Shown here one piece after another: positions 53,927 through 61,827 of a stretch of 64,000 nucleotides of DNA. Position 1 is the first letter of the stretch, and the number at the start of each line of letters is the position of its first letter. Source of the DNA: Cellulomonas sp. PhB150 (GTDB lineage Bacteria; Actinomycetota; Actinomycetes; Actinomycetales; Cellulomonadaceae); the NCBI RefSeq assembly GCF_003755175.1, contig NZ_RKHX01000001.1, positions 992,001-1,056,000 of the forward strand, in the 5' to 3' direction. A program made the position numbers and the translations under genes. A model generated the notes under the pieces. It made no database searches. It was not told the origin of the DNA and saw only the letters and a list, made by a program, of their open reading frames with translations.

Positions 53927-55267
53927 TCACTTGACGGTGAAGCCCTGCTCGTTGCCGTAGTCGATCGACGCCTTCTGCCAGGCGGCAAGGCCGTCGGTCA
54001 GCGAGGTGCCGGACACGTAGGCCTTGCCCACGGTGTCGTTGAAGATGCTGTTCGAGTAGACCTGGAACGGCAGGTACTGCCAGCCGGCGACCACGTTCGC
54101 GGCGGACTCGGCGAGCACCTCGTTGACCTTCTGGCCACCGAAGTACGGGAACTCCTTGTTCTTGAACGCGTCGGAGTTCAGCTCGGCGGTCGTGGCCGGG
54201 AAGGCGCCACCGTCGATGCGGGTCTGCACGCCGTCACCGGCGTCCGCGTACTTGATGAACTCGTAGGCGAGCTTCGCGTTCGCGGAGGCCGCGGGGACGG
54301 TGAGCGAGGAGCCCCCGTTCTCCGAGGAGGCGTTGGCGCCCTCGGTCCACTGCGGCATGGGTGCGACGGCCCACTTGCCCGAGCCGTCCGGCACGCCGGA
54401 CTCGAGGTTGGCGGGCATCCAGGCGCCGATGGTCAGCGTCGCGATGCCGCCCGAGCCGAGGCCCTGGTACCACTCGTCGCTCCACGAGCTGATCGGGGCG
54501 AGCAGCTTCTCGTCGATCAGCTTCTGCCACAGCGTCGCGAACTTGGTCGAGCCCTCGTCCGTGAAGTTGATGCCGACGTTGGTGCCGTCGACCGTGTAGG
54601 GCTTGCCACCGGCCTGCCAGATCATGGAGGTCGTGAAGCCGGCGTCACCCGTGTCGTTGGCGATGTACGCCTTGGGGTCGGCCTTGTGCAGGGCACGCGC
54701 AGCCTCGAGGTACTGGTCCCAGGTCTTGGGCACCTCGATCTTGTACTTGTCGAACAGCTCCTTGTTGTAGAACAGCGCCATCGGGCCCGAGTCCATCGGC
54801 AGGCCGTAGATGCCGTCGCCCTGCTTCACCGAGGCCCACGGGCCGGGCGTGAAGGTGCCGTCCAGGTCGGACGCGCCGAGCGGGGCGAGGTCCGTCAGGG
54901 AGTTGGCGATGGCGAACTGCGGCAGGGCGTAGTACTCGACCTGGGCGACGTCCGGCACGCCGCTGCCCGCGGCGATCGCGTTCTGCAGGGCGGTGTACTG
55001 GTCGTTGCCGGTGCCCGCGTTGACGAGGTCGATCGTCACGTCGGGGTGCGCGGCCTCGAAGTCCGTGACGACCTGCTTGAGCGTGGGCTCCCAGGCCCAG
55101 ACCGTCAGCTTGCCCGACAGGTCGCCCGCGGCAGCGGACGAGCCGGCGTCGGACGGGGTGCTGCTGGCGTCGTCCGAACCACCGCTGCAGGCAGCCAGGG
55201 TCAGACTGAGCGCTCCGGCGATGGCCGTGATGCGCATGGCGCGCCGGAACGGCGACGTGGTGGTCAT
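53927..55267 (-). CDS. Sugar ABC transporter binding lipoprotein (CUT1)
   Basis: 446 residues. Lipobox LAAC (C27). The mature part is a cluster-B/family-1 solute-binding protein: LTVWAWEPTLKQVVTDFEAAHPDVTIDLVNAG, in part, YYALPQFAIANSLTDLAPLG, YGLPMDSGPMALFYNKELFDKY and WQAGGKPYTVDGTNVGINF. GAGAGG precedes the ATG. It would capture galacto-oligosaccharides outside the cell for the two permeases encoded upstream. No ATPase gene is in the row, so a shared MsmK-type ATPase elsewhere is likely. Confidence 0.92.
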   Translation of the reverse strand: MTTTSPFRRAMRITAIAGALSLTLAACSGGSDDASSTPSDAGSSAAAGDLSGKLTVWAWEPTLKQVVTDFEAAHPDVTIDLVNAGTGNDQYTALQNAIAAGSGVPDVAQVEYYALPQFAIANSLTDLAPLGASDLDGTFTPGPWASVKQGDGIYGLPMDSGPMALFYNKELFDKYKIEVPKTWDQYLEAARALHKADPKAYIANDTGDAGFTTSMIWQAGGKPYTVDGTNVGINFTDEGSTKFATLWQKLIDEKLLAPISSWSDEWYQGLGSGGIATLTIGAWMPANLESGVPDGSGKWAVAPMPQWTEGANASSENGGSSLTVPAASANAKLAYEFIKYADAGDGVQTRIDGGAFPATTAELNSDAFKNKEFPYFGGQKVNEVLAESAANVVAGWQYLPFQVYSNSIFNDTVGKAYVSGTSLTDGLAAWQKASIDYGNEQGFTVK

Positions 55268-55315
55268 GCGAGTCCTCTCACTTCGTTGTAGGCGGAATCT
55301 GTGGGGCTGAACATC

Positions 55316-55333
55316 TGTGATGACGTCACCATC
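55316..55333. promoter_or_regulatory. LacI operator before the binding-protein gene
   Basis: TGTGATGACGTCACCATC, in the 99-bp gap between permease 2 and the binding-protein gene. Its right half CGTCACCATC is identical to the GH30 and permease-operon sites; the left half is weaker. It suggests a second, internally controlled start for the binding protein. Confidence 0.65.
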
Positions 55334-55366
55334 AAGCAGGCGACGATCGTCGGGGGGCTTGCCCGC

Positions 55367-56311
55367 TCACTCCTTGACGGAGCCCGCCGCCAGGCCTGAC
55401 TGCCAGTACCGCTGCAGGAACAGGAAGGCGACGATCAGGGGCAGGATCGTGAGCACGGAACCCGTGATCACGAGGTTGAAGATCGCCTCGCCGCCGGCGG
55501 TGGCGGCCTGGGCGTTCCACGCGTTGAGCCCCAGGGTCAGGGGGTACCACGCGGGGTCCTTGAGCATGATCAGCGGCAGGAAGTAGTTGTTCCAGGTCGC
55601 GACCATGGTGAACAGCAGCACCGTGACGATGCCGGGGGCGAGCAGCGGCAGGCAGATCTGCACGAAGGTGCGCAGCTCGCTCGCGCCGTCGACGCGGGCC
55701 GCCTCGAGCAGCTCCGTGGGGATCGCCTCCGCGGCGAACGTCCACATGAGGTAGAGCCCGAACGGCGAGATCAGCGACGGGATGATGACGGCCCAGGGGG
55801 TGTTGGTCAGGCCCATCTTGCTGAACATGAGGAACGTCGGGACCGCGAGCGCCGTGCCGGGCACCGCGACGGCGCCGATGACGACGGCGAACACCCAGCG
55901 CTTGCCCGGGAAGCGGAACTTGGCCAGCGCGTACCCGCCGAGCACGGCGAGCAGCGTCGCGCCGCCCGCGCCCAGCACCACGTAGAGCACCGTGTTACCG
56001 AGCCAGCGCACGAAGATGCCGTCGTCGTAGGTCAGGGTGTCGCGGATGTTGTCCCACAGGTTGAAGCTGTCGCCGAACCACAGGCCGAACGAGCCGAGCA
56101 GGTCCGGCTGGGTCTTGGTGGCGTTGATGACCAGCCAGGCGAGGGGCAGCAGCGCGTAGACGAGCACGATCGCGGTGACGAGCGTGAGGGTCTTGCTCTT
56201 GCGGGGTGCGCGCGCGTCGTGCTCGTGGTGCTTCTTCGAGGGGCGCAGCCCGCTCGGGGCGCCCCGTCGACGGGCCGGGCGCAGCGTCTGGACGGACTCG
56301 GCGGTGGCCAC
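55367..56311 (-). CDS. Sugar ABC transporter permease 2 (MalG-like)
   Basis: 314 residues; six helices after a basic N-terminus. CUT1 MalG-type EAA loop: EAIPTELLEAARVDGASELRTFVQICLPLLAPGI. The start is GTG, 1 nt after the stop of permease 1. It forms the inner-membrane channel with permease 1. Confidence 0.93.
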   Translation of the reverse strand: MATAESVQTLRPARRRGAPSGLRPSKKHHEHDARAPRKSKTLTLVTAIVLVYALLPLAWLVINATKTQPDLLGSFGLWFGDSFNLWDNIRDTLTYDDGIFVRWLGNTVLYVVLGAGGATLLAVLGGYALAKFRFPGKRWVFAVVIGAVAVPGTALAVPTFLMFSKMGLTNTPWAVIIPSLISPFGLYLMWTFAAEAIPTELLEAARVDGASELRTFVQICLPLLAPGIVTVLLFTMVATWNNYFLPLIMLKDPAWYPLTLGLNAWNAQAATAGGEAIFNLVITGSVLTILPLIVAFLFLQRYWQSGLAAGSVKE

Positions 56312-56312
56312 G

Positions 56313-57233
56313 TCATGCCTCCTTGCGCATGCCGCGCAGCTGGACCACGTAGGCGATGACCATGGTGATCAGACCCATGATGATCGCGACCGTGGCCGAG
56401 TAGTTGTACTGCTGGCCCGAGAAGGACAGCGAGTACGCGTACAGGTTCGGGGTGAAGTAGGTGGTGATCGCGTTGGGCGCGAGGTTCTTGAGGATGCTGG
56501 GCTCGTTGAACAGCTGGAAGCTGCCGATGATCGAGAAGATCGTCGCGATGACGAGCGCGCCGCGGATGGCCGGCAGCTTGATCGCGCGGATCACGCGCCA
56601 CTGGCCGGCACCGTCGATCTCGGCCGCCTCGTAGAGCGTGGCCGGCACGACCCGCAGCGCGGAGTAGAAGATCAGCATGTTGTAGCCGACGAACTCCCAC
56701 GTGACGATGTTGCCGATCGAGGCCAGCACGAGGTCCGGCGACAGCGGGTTCGGCAGCGAGGTGCCCAGCGCCTCGTTGATGTTGCCGATGAGGCCGAACC
56801 GCGTGCCGTACATGAAGCCCCACATGAGGGTGGCGACGACGGCAGGGACGGCGTACGGCAGGAAGATCGAGATGCGGAAGAAGTTGCGGCCGTAGAGCCG
56901 CCCGCTGTCGAGGGCGAGGGCGACGAGCAGCGCGATGCCGAGCATGATCGGCACCTGCACGACGAGGAACAGCGCGACCCGCTCGAACGACTCCCAGAAC
57001 TTGGGGTCGGTCAGCGCGGTCGTGAAGTTCTCGAGGCCGACGAACGAGTTGCCGCCGACGAGCTGCTTGCGGAACAGGCTCAGGTAGATCGAGTACGCGA
57101 TCGGCGCAAGGAACACCAGCGCGAACACGATCATGAACGGCCCGATGAATCCCCAGCCGACCCAGGACGGCCGCGACTTGCGCACCGTGCGCGCCGCGGT
57201 CGACACCACCGGCGCCGCTGCCACCTCAGTCAC
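56313..57233 (-). CDS. Sugar ABC transporter permease 1 (MalF-like)
   Basis: 306 residues with six helices. Opening WVGWGFIGPFMIVFALVFLAPIAYSIYLSLF and EAA loop ATLYEAAEIDGAGQWRVIRAIKLPAIRGAL are typical of CUT1 MalF/UgpA proteins. GTG start with AAGGGAG upstream. It is the first gene of the importer row, behind an operator and a TTGACA promoter. Confidence 0.93.
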   Translation of the reverse strand: MTEVAAAPVVSTAARTVRKSRPSWVGWGFIGPFMIVFALVFLAPIAYSIYLSLFRKQLVGGNSFVGLENFTTALTDPKFWESFERVALFLVVQVPIMLGIALLVALALDSGRLYGRNFFRISIFLPYAVPAVVATLMWGFMYGTRFGLIGNINEALGTSLPNPLSPDLVLASIGNIVTWEFVGYNMLIFYSALRVVPATLYEAAEIDGAGQWRVIRAIKLPAIRGALVIATIFSIIGSFQLFNEPSILKNLAPNAITTYFTPNLYAYSLSFSGQQYNYSATVAIIMGLITMVIAYVVQLRGMRKEA

Positions 57234-57259
57234 TCCCGACCACTCCCTTGTGTGGGCAC

Positions 57260-57277
57260 GATGTTTACGTCACCATC
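57260..57277. promoter_or_regulatory. LacI operator before the importer row
   Basis: GATGTTTACGTCACCATC, 18 bp, identical to GH30 operator B. It lies just downstream of the predicted importer transcription start and about 25 bp before the permease GTG. Confidence 0.8.
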
Positions 57278-57289
57278 GCGTCTGATCCG

Positions 57290-57319
57290 AGAGTTCCACG
57301 CGATCGGCGACGGTGTCAA
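57290..57319 (-). promoter_or_regulatory. Promoter of the importer row
   Basis: On the minus strand TTGACA (57319-57314), an 18-nt spacer and AACTCT (57295-57290). The -35 is a perfect consensus; the -10 is weak. Operators at 57260 and 57337 lie on either side. Confidence 0.55.
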
Positions 57320-57336
57320 CTCGCGGAGGGTCACGA

Positions 57337-57354
57337 AATGGTGACGTTGCCATC
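57337..57354. promoter_or_regulatory. LacI operator, middle site
   Basis: AATGGTGACGTTGCCATC, between the divergent importer and lacI promoters. It differs from the near-palindromic GATGGTGACGTCGCCATC at 57382 by three bases. Confidence 0.7.
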
Positions 57355-57381
57355 TCGCCGGACACAGTGCCGAACCGCCCC

Positions 57382-57399
57382 GATGGTGACGTCGCCATC
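57382..57399. promoter_or_regulatory. LacI operator before its own gene (near-perfect palindrome)
   Basis: GATGGTGACGTCGCCATC pairs 8 of 9 positions. It ends 2 nt before the -10 element (TATGCT, 57402-57407), so bound repressor would block lacI transcription. The -10 is 6 nt before the ATG. Confidence 0.78.
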
Positions 57400-57413
57400 G
57401 CTATGCTGTGGCG

Positions 57414-58469
57414 ATGCCCACCGACGCGCCGACACCCGACGCCCCGGAGACCACGACCGGTCGCCGACGCCCCGGCCCCTCGATCGGCGACGTCGCGAAG
57501 CTCGCTGGCCTCTCCCCCCAGACCGTCTCCCGCGTCTCGACGGGCGCCCTCAACGTCCGCCCCGAGACGCGGCAGCGCGTGCTCGACGCGATGGAGCAGG
57601 TCGGGTACTCCCCCAACAACGCCGCGCGGGCCCTGCGGTACGGCAGCTTCCGCACCATCGGCCTGGTCGCCCACCGCCTGTCCCGCACCGGGGAGTCGCG
57701 CACGATGGAGGCGGTCGTCGAGGCGGCCCGCCGCGAGCGCTACACCGTGACGCTGGTCGACGTCGAGACGCCGTCGTCGGCGGACGTCGACGAGGCCGTG
57801 CAGCGGCTCACGCACCAGTCGATCGACGGCCTGGTCATCATCCGCGCCGAGACCGCGACACCGACGACCCTCGCCCTGCCGCCCCGCCTGCCCGTGGTGG
57901 TCTCCGACTCGCGCTTCGTCGGCCACCACCCCGCGGTCGGTGCGGACCAGACGGCCGGCACGATCGCGGCGGTGCACCACCTGCTCGACCTCGGCCACGC
58001 CACCGTGCACCACCTCGGCGGACCCATCGACTCCGGTCCCGCCGAGCAGCGCGCGCAGGCCTGGGCGGCGGCGCTCGCCGATGCCGGGCGCCCCGTCCCG
58101 CCGATGATCGCGGGCGACTGGAGTGCGCGGTCCGGATACGAGACGGGCGGACGGATCGCGGACGACCCCACGGTCACGGCGGTCTTCTGCGCGAACGACG
58201 AGATGGCCGCCGGGCTGGTCCGCGCGCTGTCCGAGCGCGGGCTGCGCGTGCCCGACGACGTGTCGGTGGTCGGGTTCGACGACATCCCGCTGGCCGACTA
58301 CCTGTGGCCGCCGCTGACCACCGTGCGGCAGGACTTCACGCAGATCGGCGAGGGACTCATCGAGCTGCTCATGCGGCAGATCCGCGCCGGGGAGCCGCTC
58401 CTCGACGAGCACGTCTCGATCCCCACGACGCTCGTCGTCCGCGCCAGCACGGCACCACCCCGCGCTTGA
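57414..58469 (+). CDS. LacI-family regulator of galactan genes (copy 2)
   Basis: 351 residues. HTH SIGDVAKLAGLSPQTVSRVSTGALNV (~25-50), hinge YSPNNAARALRYG, and a sugar-binding core (FCANDEMAAGLVRALSERGLRVPDDVSVVGFDDIPLADYLWPPLTTV, in part). It is highly similar along its length to the LacI at 45432, so the two are paralogues. Three sites of the GATGGTGACGTCACCATC family lie in its divergent promoter region, and others precede GH30 and the binding-protein gene. ATG 57414 is chosen over GTG 57408 because TATGCT is 6 nt upstream of the ATG. Confidence 0.92.
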   Translation: MPTDAPTPDAPETTTGRRRPGPSIGDVAKLAGLSPQTVSRVSTGALNVRPETRQRVLDAMEQVGYSPNNAARALRYGSFRTIGLVAHRLSRTGESRTMEAVVEAARRERYTVTLVDVETPSSADVDEAVQRLTHQSIDGLVIIRAETATPTTLALPPRLPVVVSDSRFVGHHPAVGADQTAGTIAAVHHLLDLGHATVHHLGGPIDSGPAEQRAQAWAAALADAGRPVPPMIAGDWSARSGYETGGRIADDPTVTAVFCANDEMAAGLVRALSERGLRVPDDVSVVGFDDIPLADYLWPPLTTVRQDFTQIGEGLIELLMRQIRAGEPLLDEHVSIPTTLVVRASTAPPRA

Positions 58470-58507
58470 GCGCCGCACGGGCGGGACGCCCGTGCCAGGC
58501 TTCACCC

Positions 58508-59758
58508 GTGCCGACCACACCTGACCGGTTCGCGCGTCGCCTGGGGCCCTTCGACGCTGTCGTCGTCGGCCTGACCGCGATGATCGGCGCGGGCGTGTTC
58601 ACCGTGTGGGGCCCCGCCGCCACTGCCGCAGGACCGTGGCTGATGGTCGGGCTGCTCGTCGCCGCCGTGGTCGCCTGGTGCAACGCGACCTCCACGGCGC
58701 GGTTGGCCGCGCTGATGCCGGAGGCCGGGGGTACCTACGTCTACGGCACGCAACGGCTCGGTCCGGTCTGGGGCCACCTCGCAGGATGGTCGTTCGTCGT
58801 CGGCAAGACGGCGAGCTGCGCCGCGATGGCCCTGACGTTCGGCACCTACGTGTCGCCGGACCACGCCCGGCCGTTCGCCGTCGCCGCCGTCGTCGCCGTC
58901 ACCGCCCTCGGCTGGGTAGGCGTGCAGCGTGCCGCGCGGTTCGGCCGGGTCGTCGTGGCGGTGGTCCTGGCGGCGCTGGTCGCGGTGGTCGTCGTCGGGC
59001 TCTCCGGCCCACGCGCGCCCGCAGGTCCAGCGGTCGGCACCGGGGCGGGTGTGCTGACATCGGCCGGCCTGCTGTTCTTCGCGTTCGCGGGCTACGCGCG
59101 CGTCGCGACCCTCGGCGAGGAGGTGCGCGACCCCGAGCGCACGATCCGTCGAGCCGTTCCGATCGCCCTGTCGGTCACCCTGGTCGTCTACGCGGCGATC
59201 GGTCTCGCGTGCCTCTGGACGCTCGGCCCCGCCGGGCTCGCGAGGTCCACAGCGCCGATCCGGGACGTCGTCGAGGCGGCCGGGCTGGGCGGGCTCGCGG
59301 GTGTGACCAGCGCGATCGCCGCGGTCGCGTGCCTGGGCGCCCTGCTCGCACTCGCGCTCGGGGTCTCGCGCACGGCGGTGGCGATGGCTCGCGACCACCA
59401 CCTGCCCGCCCGGCTCGCGCGGCTCGACCAGGGCAGCGGCAGCCCGCGGTGGGCGGAGGGCGCCATCGGCCTCGCCGTCACCGTCGTCGTCCTCGTCGCT
59501 GGCACCGGGTCCGTCATCGGGTTCTCGTCGTTCGGCGTGCTGCTCTACTACGCGATCGCGAACGCGAGCGCCCGGACGCTCACCCGCGACGAGGGCCGAC
59601 CGCCGCGCGCGATCCCGCTCCTCGGGCTCGTCGGCTGCCTCGTCCTGGCTGTCAGCCTGCCGGTCGGGTCGGTGGTCGCGGGCGTCGCCGTGGTGCTCGT
59701 CGGTGTCGGCGCGTGGCTCGTCACCGGCCGGTCCGCTCCGGCGGGACCAGCCAGCTGA
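58508..59758 (+). CDS. APC-family amino acid/amine permease
   Basis: 416 residues, 12 hydrophobic helices. The APC opening FDAVVVGLTAMIGAGVFTVWGPAA carries the unwound G-A-G substrate motif. MPEAGGTYVYG, GWSFVVGKTASCAAMA and FFAFAGYARVATLGEEVRDPERTIRRAVPIAL follow. It would import an amino acid or amine by proton symport. CAGGCT lies 6 nt before the GTG start. The substrate is unknown and the gene is not tied to neighbours. Confidence 0.9.
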   Translation: MPTTPDRFARRLGPFDAVVVGLTAMIGAGVFTVWGPAATAAGPWLMVGLLVAAVVAWCNATSTARLAALMPEAGGTYVYGTQRLGPVWGHLAGWSFVVGKTASCAAMALTFGTYVSPDHARPFAVAAVVAVTALGWVGVQRAARFGRVVVAVVLAALVAVVVVGLSGPRAPAGPAVGTGAGVLTSAGLLFFAFAGYARVATLGEEVRDPERTIRRAVPIALSVTLVVYAAIGLACLWTLGPAGLARSTAPIRDVVEAAGLGGLAGVTSAIAAVACLGALLALALGVSRTAVAMARDHHLPARLARLDQGSGSPRWAEGAIGLAVTVVVLVAGTGSVIGFSSFGVLLYYAIANASARTLTRDEGRPPRAIPLLGLVGCLVLAVSLPVGSVVAGVAVVLVGVGAWLVTGRSAPAGPAS

Positions 59759-60002
59759 CCGAGCGCGCCACGTCGCCCGCGCGCAGCCACTCGTGCCGCT
59801 CGGAGCGCGGGTCCCGCTCGACGTCGCGCCACGCCACCATGACGTGCGTGCTCGTCCAGCGCACCGCACGCGCCGGGCGCCACTCCTCAGTCCCGTCGGT
59901 CCACACCACCCGGACGATCACCGGGACGTCGCCGGTGGGTCGCAAGGGGACATGATCGGGGATCTCCCGGTTGGCCACGAGGCGCTCGAGTGGTGCTGTC
60001 AC
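59721..60002 (-). CDS. Unknown 93-residue protein
   Basis: I do not recognise it with certainty; it resembles small actinobacterial DUF6504-like proteins. Visible features are a beta-rich core (PVIVRVVWTDGTEEWRPARAVRWTSTHVMVAW) with many Trp and Arg residues and a C-terminal WLRAGDVARSV. TACCCT lies 6 nt before the GTG, a convincing leaderless signal. Its 3' end overlaps the APC gene by 38 bp on the other strand. Confidence 0.65.
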   Translation of the reverse strand: MTAPLERLVANREIPDHVPLRPTGDVPVIVRVVWTDGTEEWRPARAVRWTSTHVMVAWRDVERDPRSERHEWLRAGDVARSVSWLVPPERTGR

Positions 60003-60033
60003 CGCCTCAGGGTATCGAACGTCTGTTCGAGCG

Positions 60034-61731
60034 TCAGTCGTCGACCAGCACGACGAGGGCCGCCCACGGACCCAGCTCGACCCACCCGTCCGTGACCTGC
60101 GCGGACGGGCCGTTGGTCAGCACAACATCACCCGCCGCCCACTCGGCGGCGACCTCGAGGCGCACGGTCTCGGCCGACAGGTTCGCCGCCACCAGCAGGC
60201 GCGCTCCCTCGTGCCGCCGTTCGTACACGTACGCGGTCGGGTGCTCGGCGTGCAGCATCGTGAAGTCGCCGTGCGCGACGACAGGCAGCCGGTGCCGCAG
60301 GTCGATCAGCTGCCGGTAGTGGTGGAACACGGACGCCGGGTCGTCGTGCTGCGCGGCCGCGTTGAGCCACGTGTGATTCGGGTTGACCGCCACCCACGGC
60401 TCGCCCGTCGTGAACCCCGCCTGCTCCGTGCCGTCCCACTGCACCGGGGTCCGTGCGTTGTCGCGGCCCATGGCGCGCACGCCCCGCAGGACCTCGGCCG
60501 ACGAGCGGCCCAGGGCGGTCGCCTGCGCCCAGTAGTTGAGCGACTCCACGTCACGCAGGTCCTCGACGCCGGCGAACGGCGCGTTCGTCATGCCGAGCTC
60601 CTCGCCCTGGTAGACGTACGGCGTGCCGCGGTGCAGGTGCAGCACCGTGGCCAGCGCCGTCGCCGACTCGCGCCACCAGTGCTCGTCGTCGCCGAAGCGG
60701 GACACCACCCGCGGCTGGTCGTGGTTGTTCCAGTACAGGCTGTTCCAGCCGACGGTGCCGAGCTCCGTCTGCCACCGGCCCAGCGAGGCCTTGAGCGCCC
60801 GCAGGTCGAGCGGCACCGGGTCGAACTTCCCGCCCGGGCCGTGGTCGAGGCCGACGTGCTCGAACTGGAAGACCATGTCGAGCTCGCGGCGGGACGGGTC
60901 GGTGAACAGGCGCGCCTGGTCGAACGTGACGCCGGGCATCTCCCCCACGGTGAGCAGCTGCGCGTCGCGCCCGTCGAACACCTCGCGGTGCATCTCCTGC
61001 AGGTACTCGTGGACCCGGGGCCGGGTCATGTAGTGCGGGGAGCCGTCACCGAGGCCGGCGTGCGTCGGCGGGCCGTCGGGCAGCGCCGCGTCCTTGCTGA
61101 TGAGGTTGATGACGTCCATCCGGAAGCCGTCGACGCCGCGATCCAACCACCAGCGCATCATGGCGTACACCGCCTGCCTGACCTGCGGGTTCTCCCAGTT
61201 GAGGTCGGGCTGCTTGCGGTCGAACAGGTGCAGGTAGTACTCCCCCGTGGCCGGGTCCAGGGTCCAGGCCGGGCCGGAGAAGAAGGACTCCCAGTTCGTC
61301 GGCTCGGCGCCCGGGTCGCCCGGCGCGTAGCCCTCGCGCGACGGCCGCCACCAGTACCAGTCGCGCAACGGGTCGTCCGCCGACGAGCGCGACGCCTGGA
61401 ACCACGCGTGCTCGTCCGAGGTGTGGTTGACGACGAGGTCCATGACGAGCTTGATGCCGCGCGCGTGCAGCGCCGCGAGCAGCTCGTCGAAGTCGTCGAG
61501 CGTGCCGAACAGCGGGTCGATCGCCTGGTAGTCGCTGATGTCGTAGCCGTTGTCCGCCTGCGGCGACGCGTACACGGGCGAGAGCCACAGCACGTCGATC
61601 CCCAGCCGCTCCAGGTGGTCGAGACGCGACGTGATGCCCCGCAGGTCGCCGACGCCGTCACCCGACGCGTCCGCGAAGCTGCGCGGGTAGACCTGGTAGA
61701 CCACTGCCGACTTCCACCACTCGTCCGCCAT
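60034..61731 (-). CDS. GH13 alpha-glucosidase / oligo-1,6-glucosidase
   Basis: 565 residues, cytosolic. GH13 regions in order: DLVVNHTS, nucleophile D206 in GFRMDVINLI, acid/base E264 in TVGEMPG, and transition-state Asp D338 in WNNHDQPR. The N-terminal WWKSAVVYQVYPRSFADASGDGVGDLRGI is classic. The valine right after D206 matches oligo-1,6-glucosidases (isomaltases) rather than maltases, which have Thr. AAGGGAG lies 9 nt upstream of the ATG. It would cleave isomalto- or malto-oligosaccharides. Confidence 0.92.
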   Translation of the reverse strand: MADEWWKSAVVYQVYPRSFADASGDGVGDLRGITSRLDHLERLGIDVLWLSPVYASPQADNGYDISDYQAIDPLFGTLDDFDELLAALHARGIKLVMDLVVNHTSDEHAWFQASRSSADDPLRDWYWWRPSREGYAPGDPGAEPTNWESFFSGPAWTLDPATGEYYLHLFDRKQPDLNWENPQVRQAVYAMMRWWLDRGVDGFRMDVINLISKDAALPDGPPTHAGLGDGSPHYMTRPRVHEYLQEMHREVFDGRDAQLLTVGEMPGVTFDQARLFTDPSRRELDMVFQFEHVGLDHGPGGKFDPVPLDLRALKASLGRWQTELGTVGWNSLYWNNHDQPRVVSRFGDDEHWWRESATALATVLHLHRGTPYVYQGEELGMTNAPFAGVEDLRDVESLNYWAQATALGRSSAEVLRGVRAMGRDNARTPVQWDGTEQAGFTTGEPWVAVNPNHTWLNAAAQHDDPASVFHHYRQLIDLRHRLPVVAHGDFTMLHAEHPTAYVYERRHEGARLLVAANLSAETVRLEVAAEWAAGDVVLTNGPSAQVTDGWVELGPWAALVVLVDD

Positions 61732-61814
61732 CGCCGGACTCCCTTCGCTCCCTGCCACGCTCTCACCCACGCGCCGCGGCCACCAACCGCCGGGCCGACG
61801 CCGAGCCGCCTGGC

Positions 61815-61827
61815 TACACTCCGCGAG
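61815..61827 (+). promoter_or_regulatory. Leaderless -10 of the flippase/kinase-like gene
   Basis: TACACT (61815-61820) lies 7 nt before the GTG at 61828, with no ribosome site. It fixes the start of the last, truncated gene. Confidence 0.5.

Noticed and set aside
55341..55352. Palindrome CGACGATCGTCG near the binding-protein gene
   Set aside because: Short CG-rich palindromes of this kind occur by chance in DNA of this composition, and it does not match either operator family.
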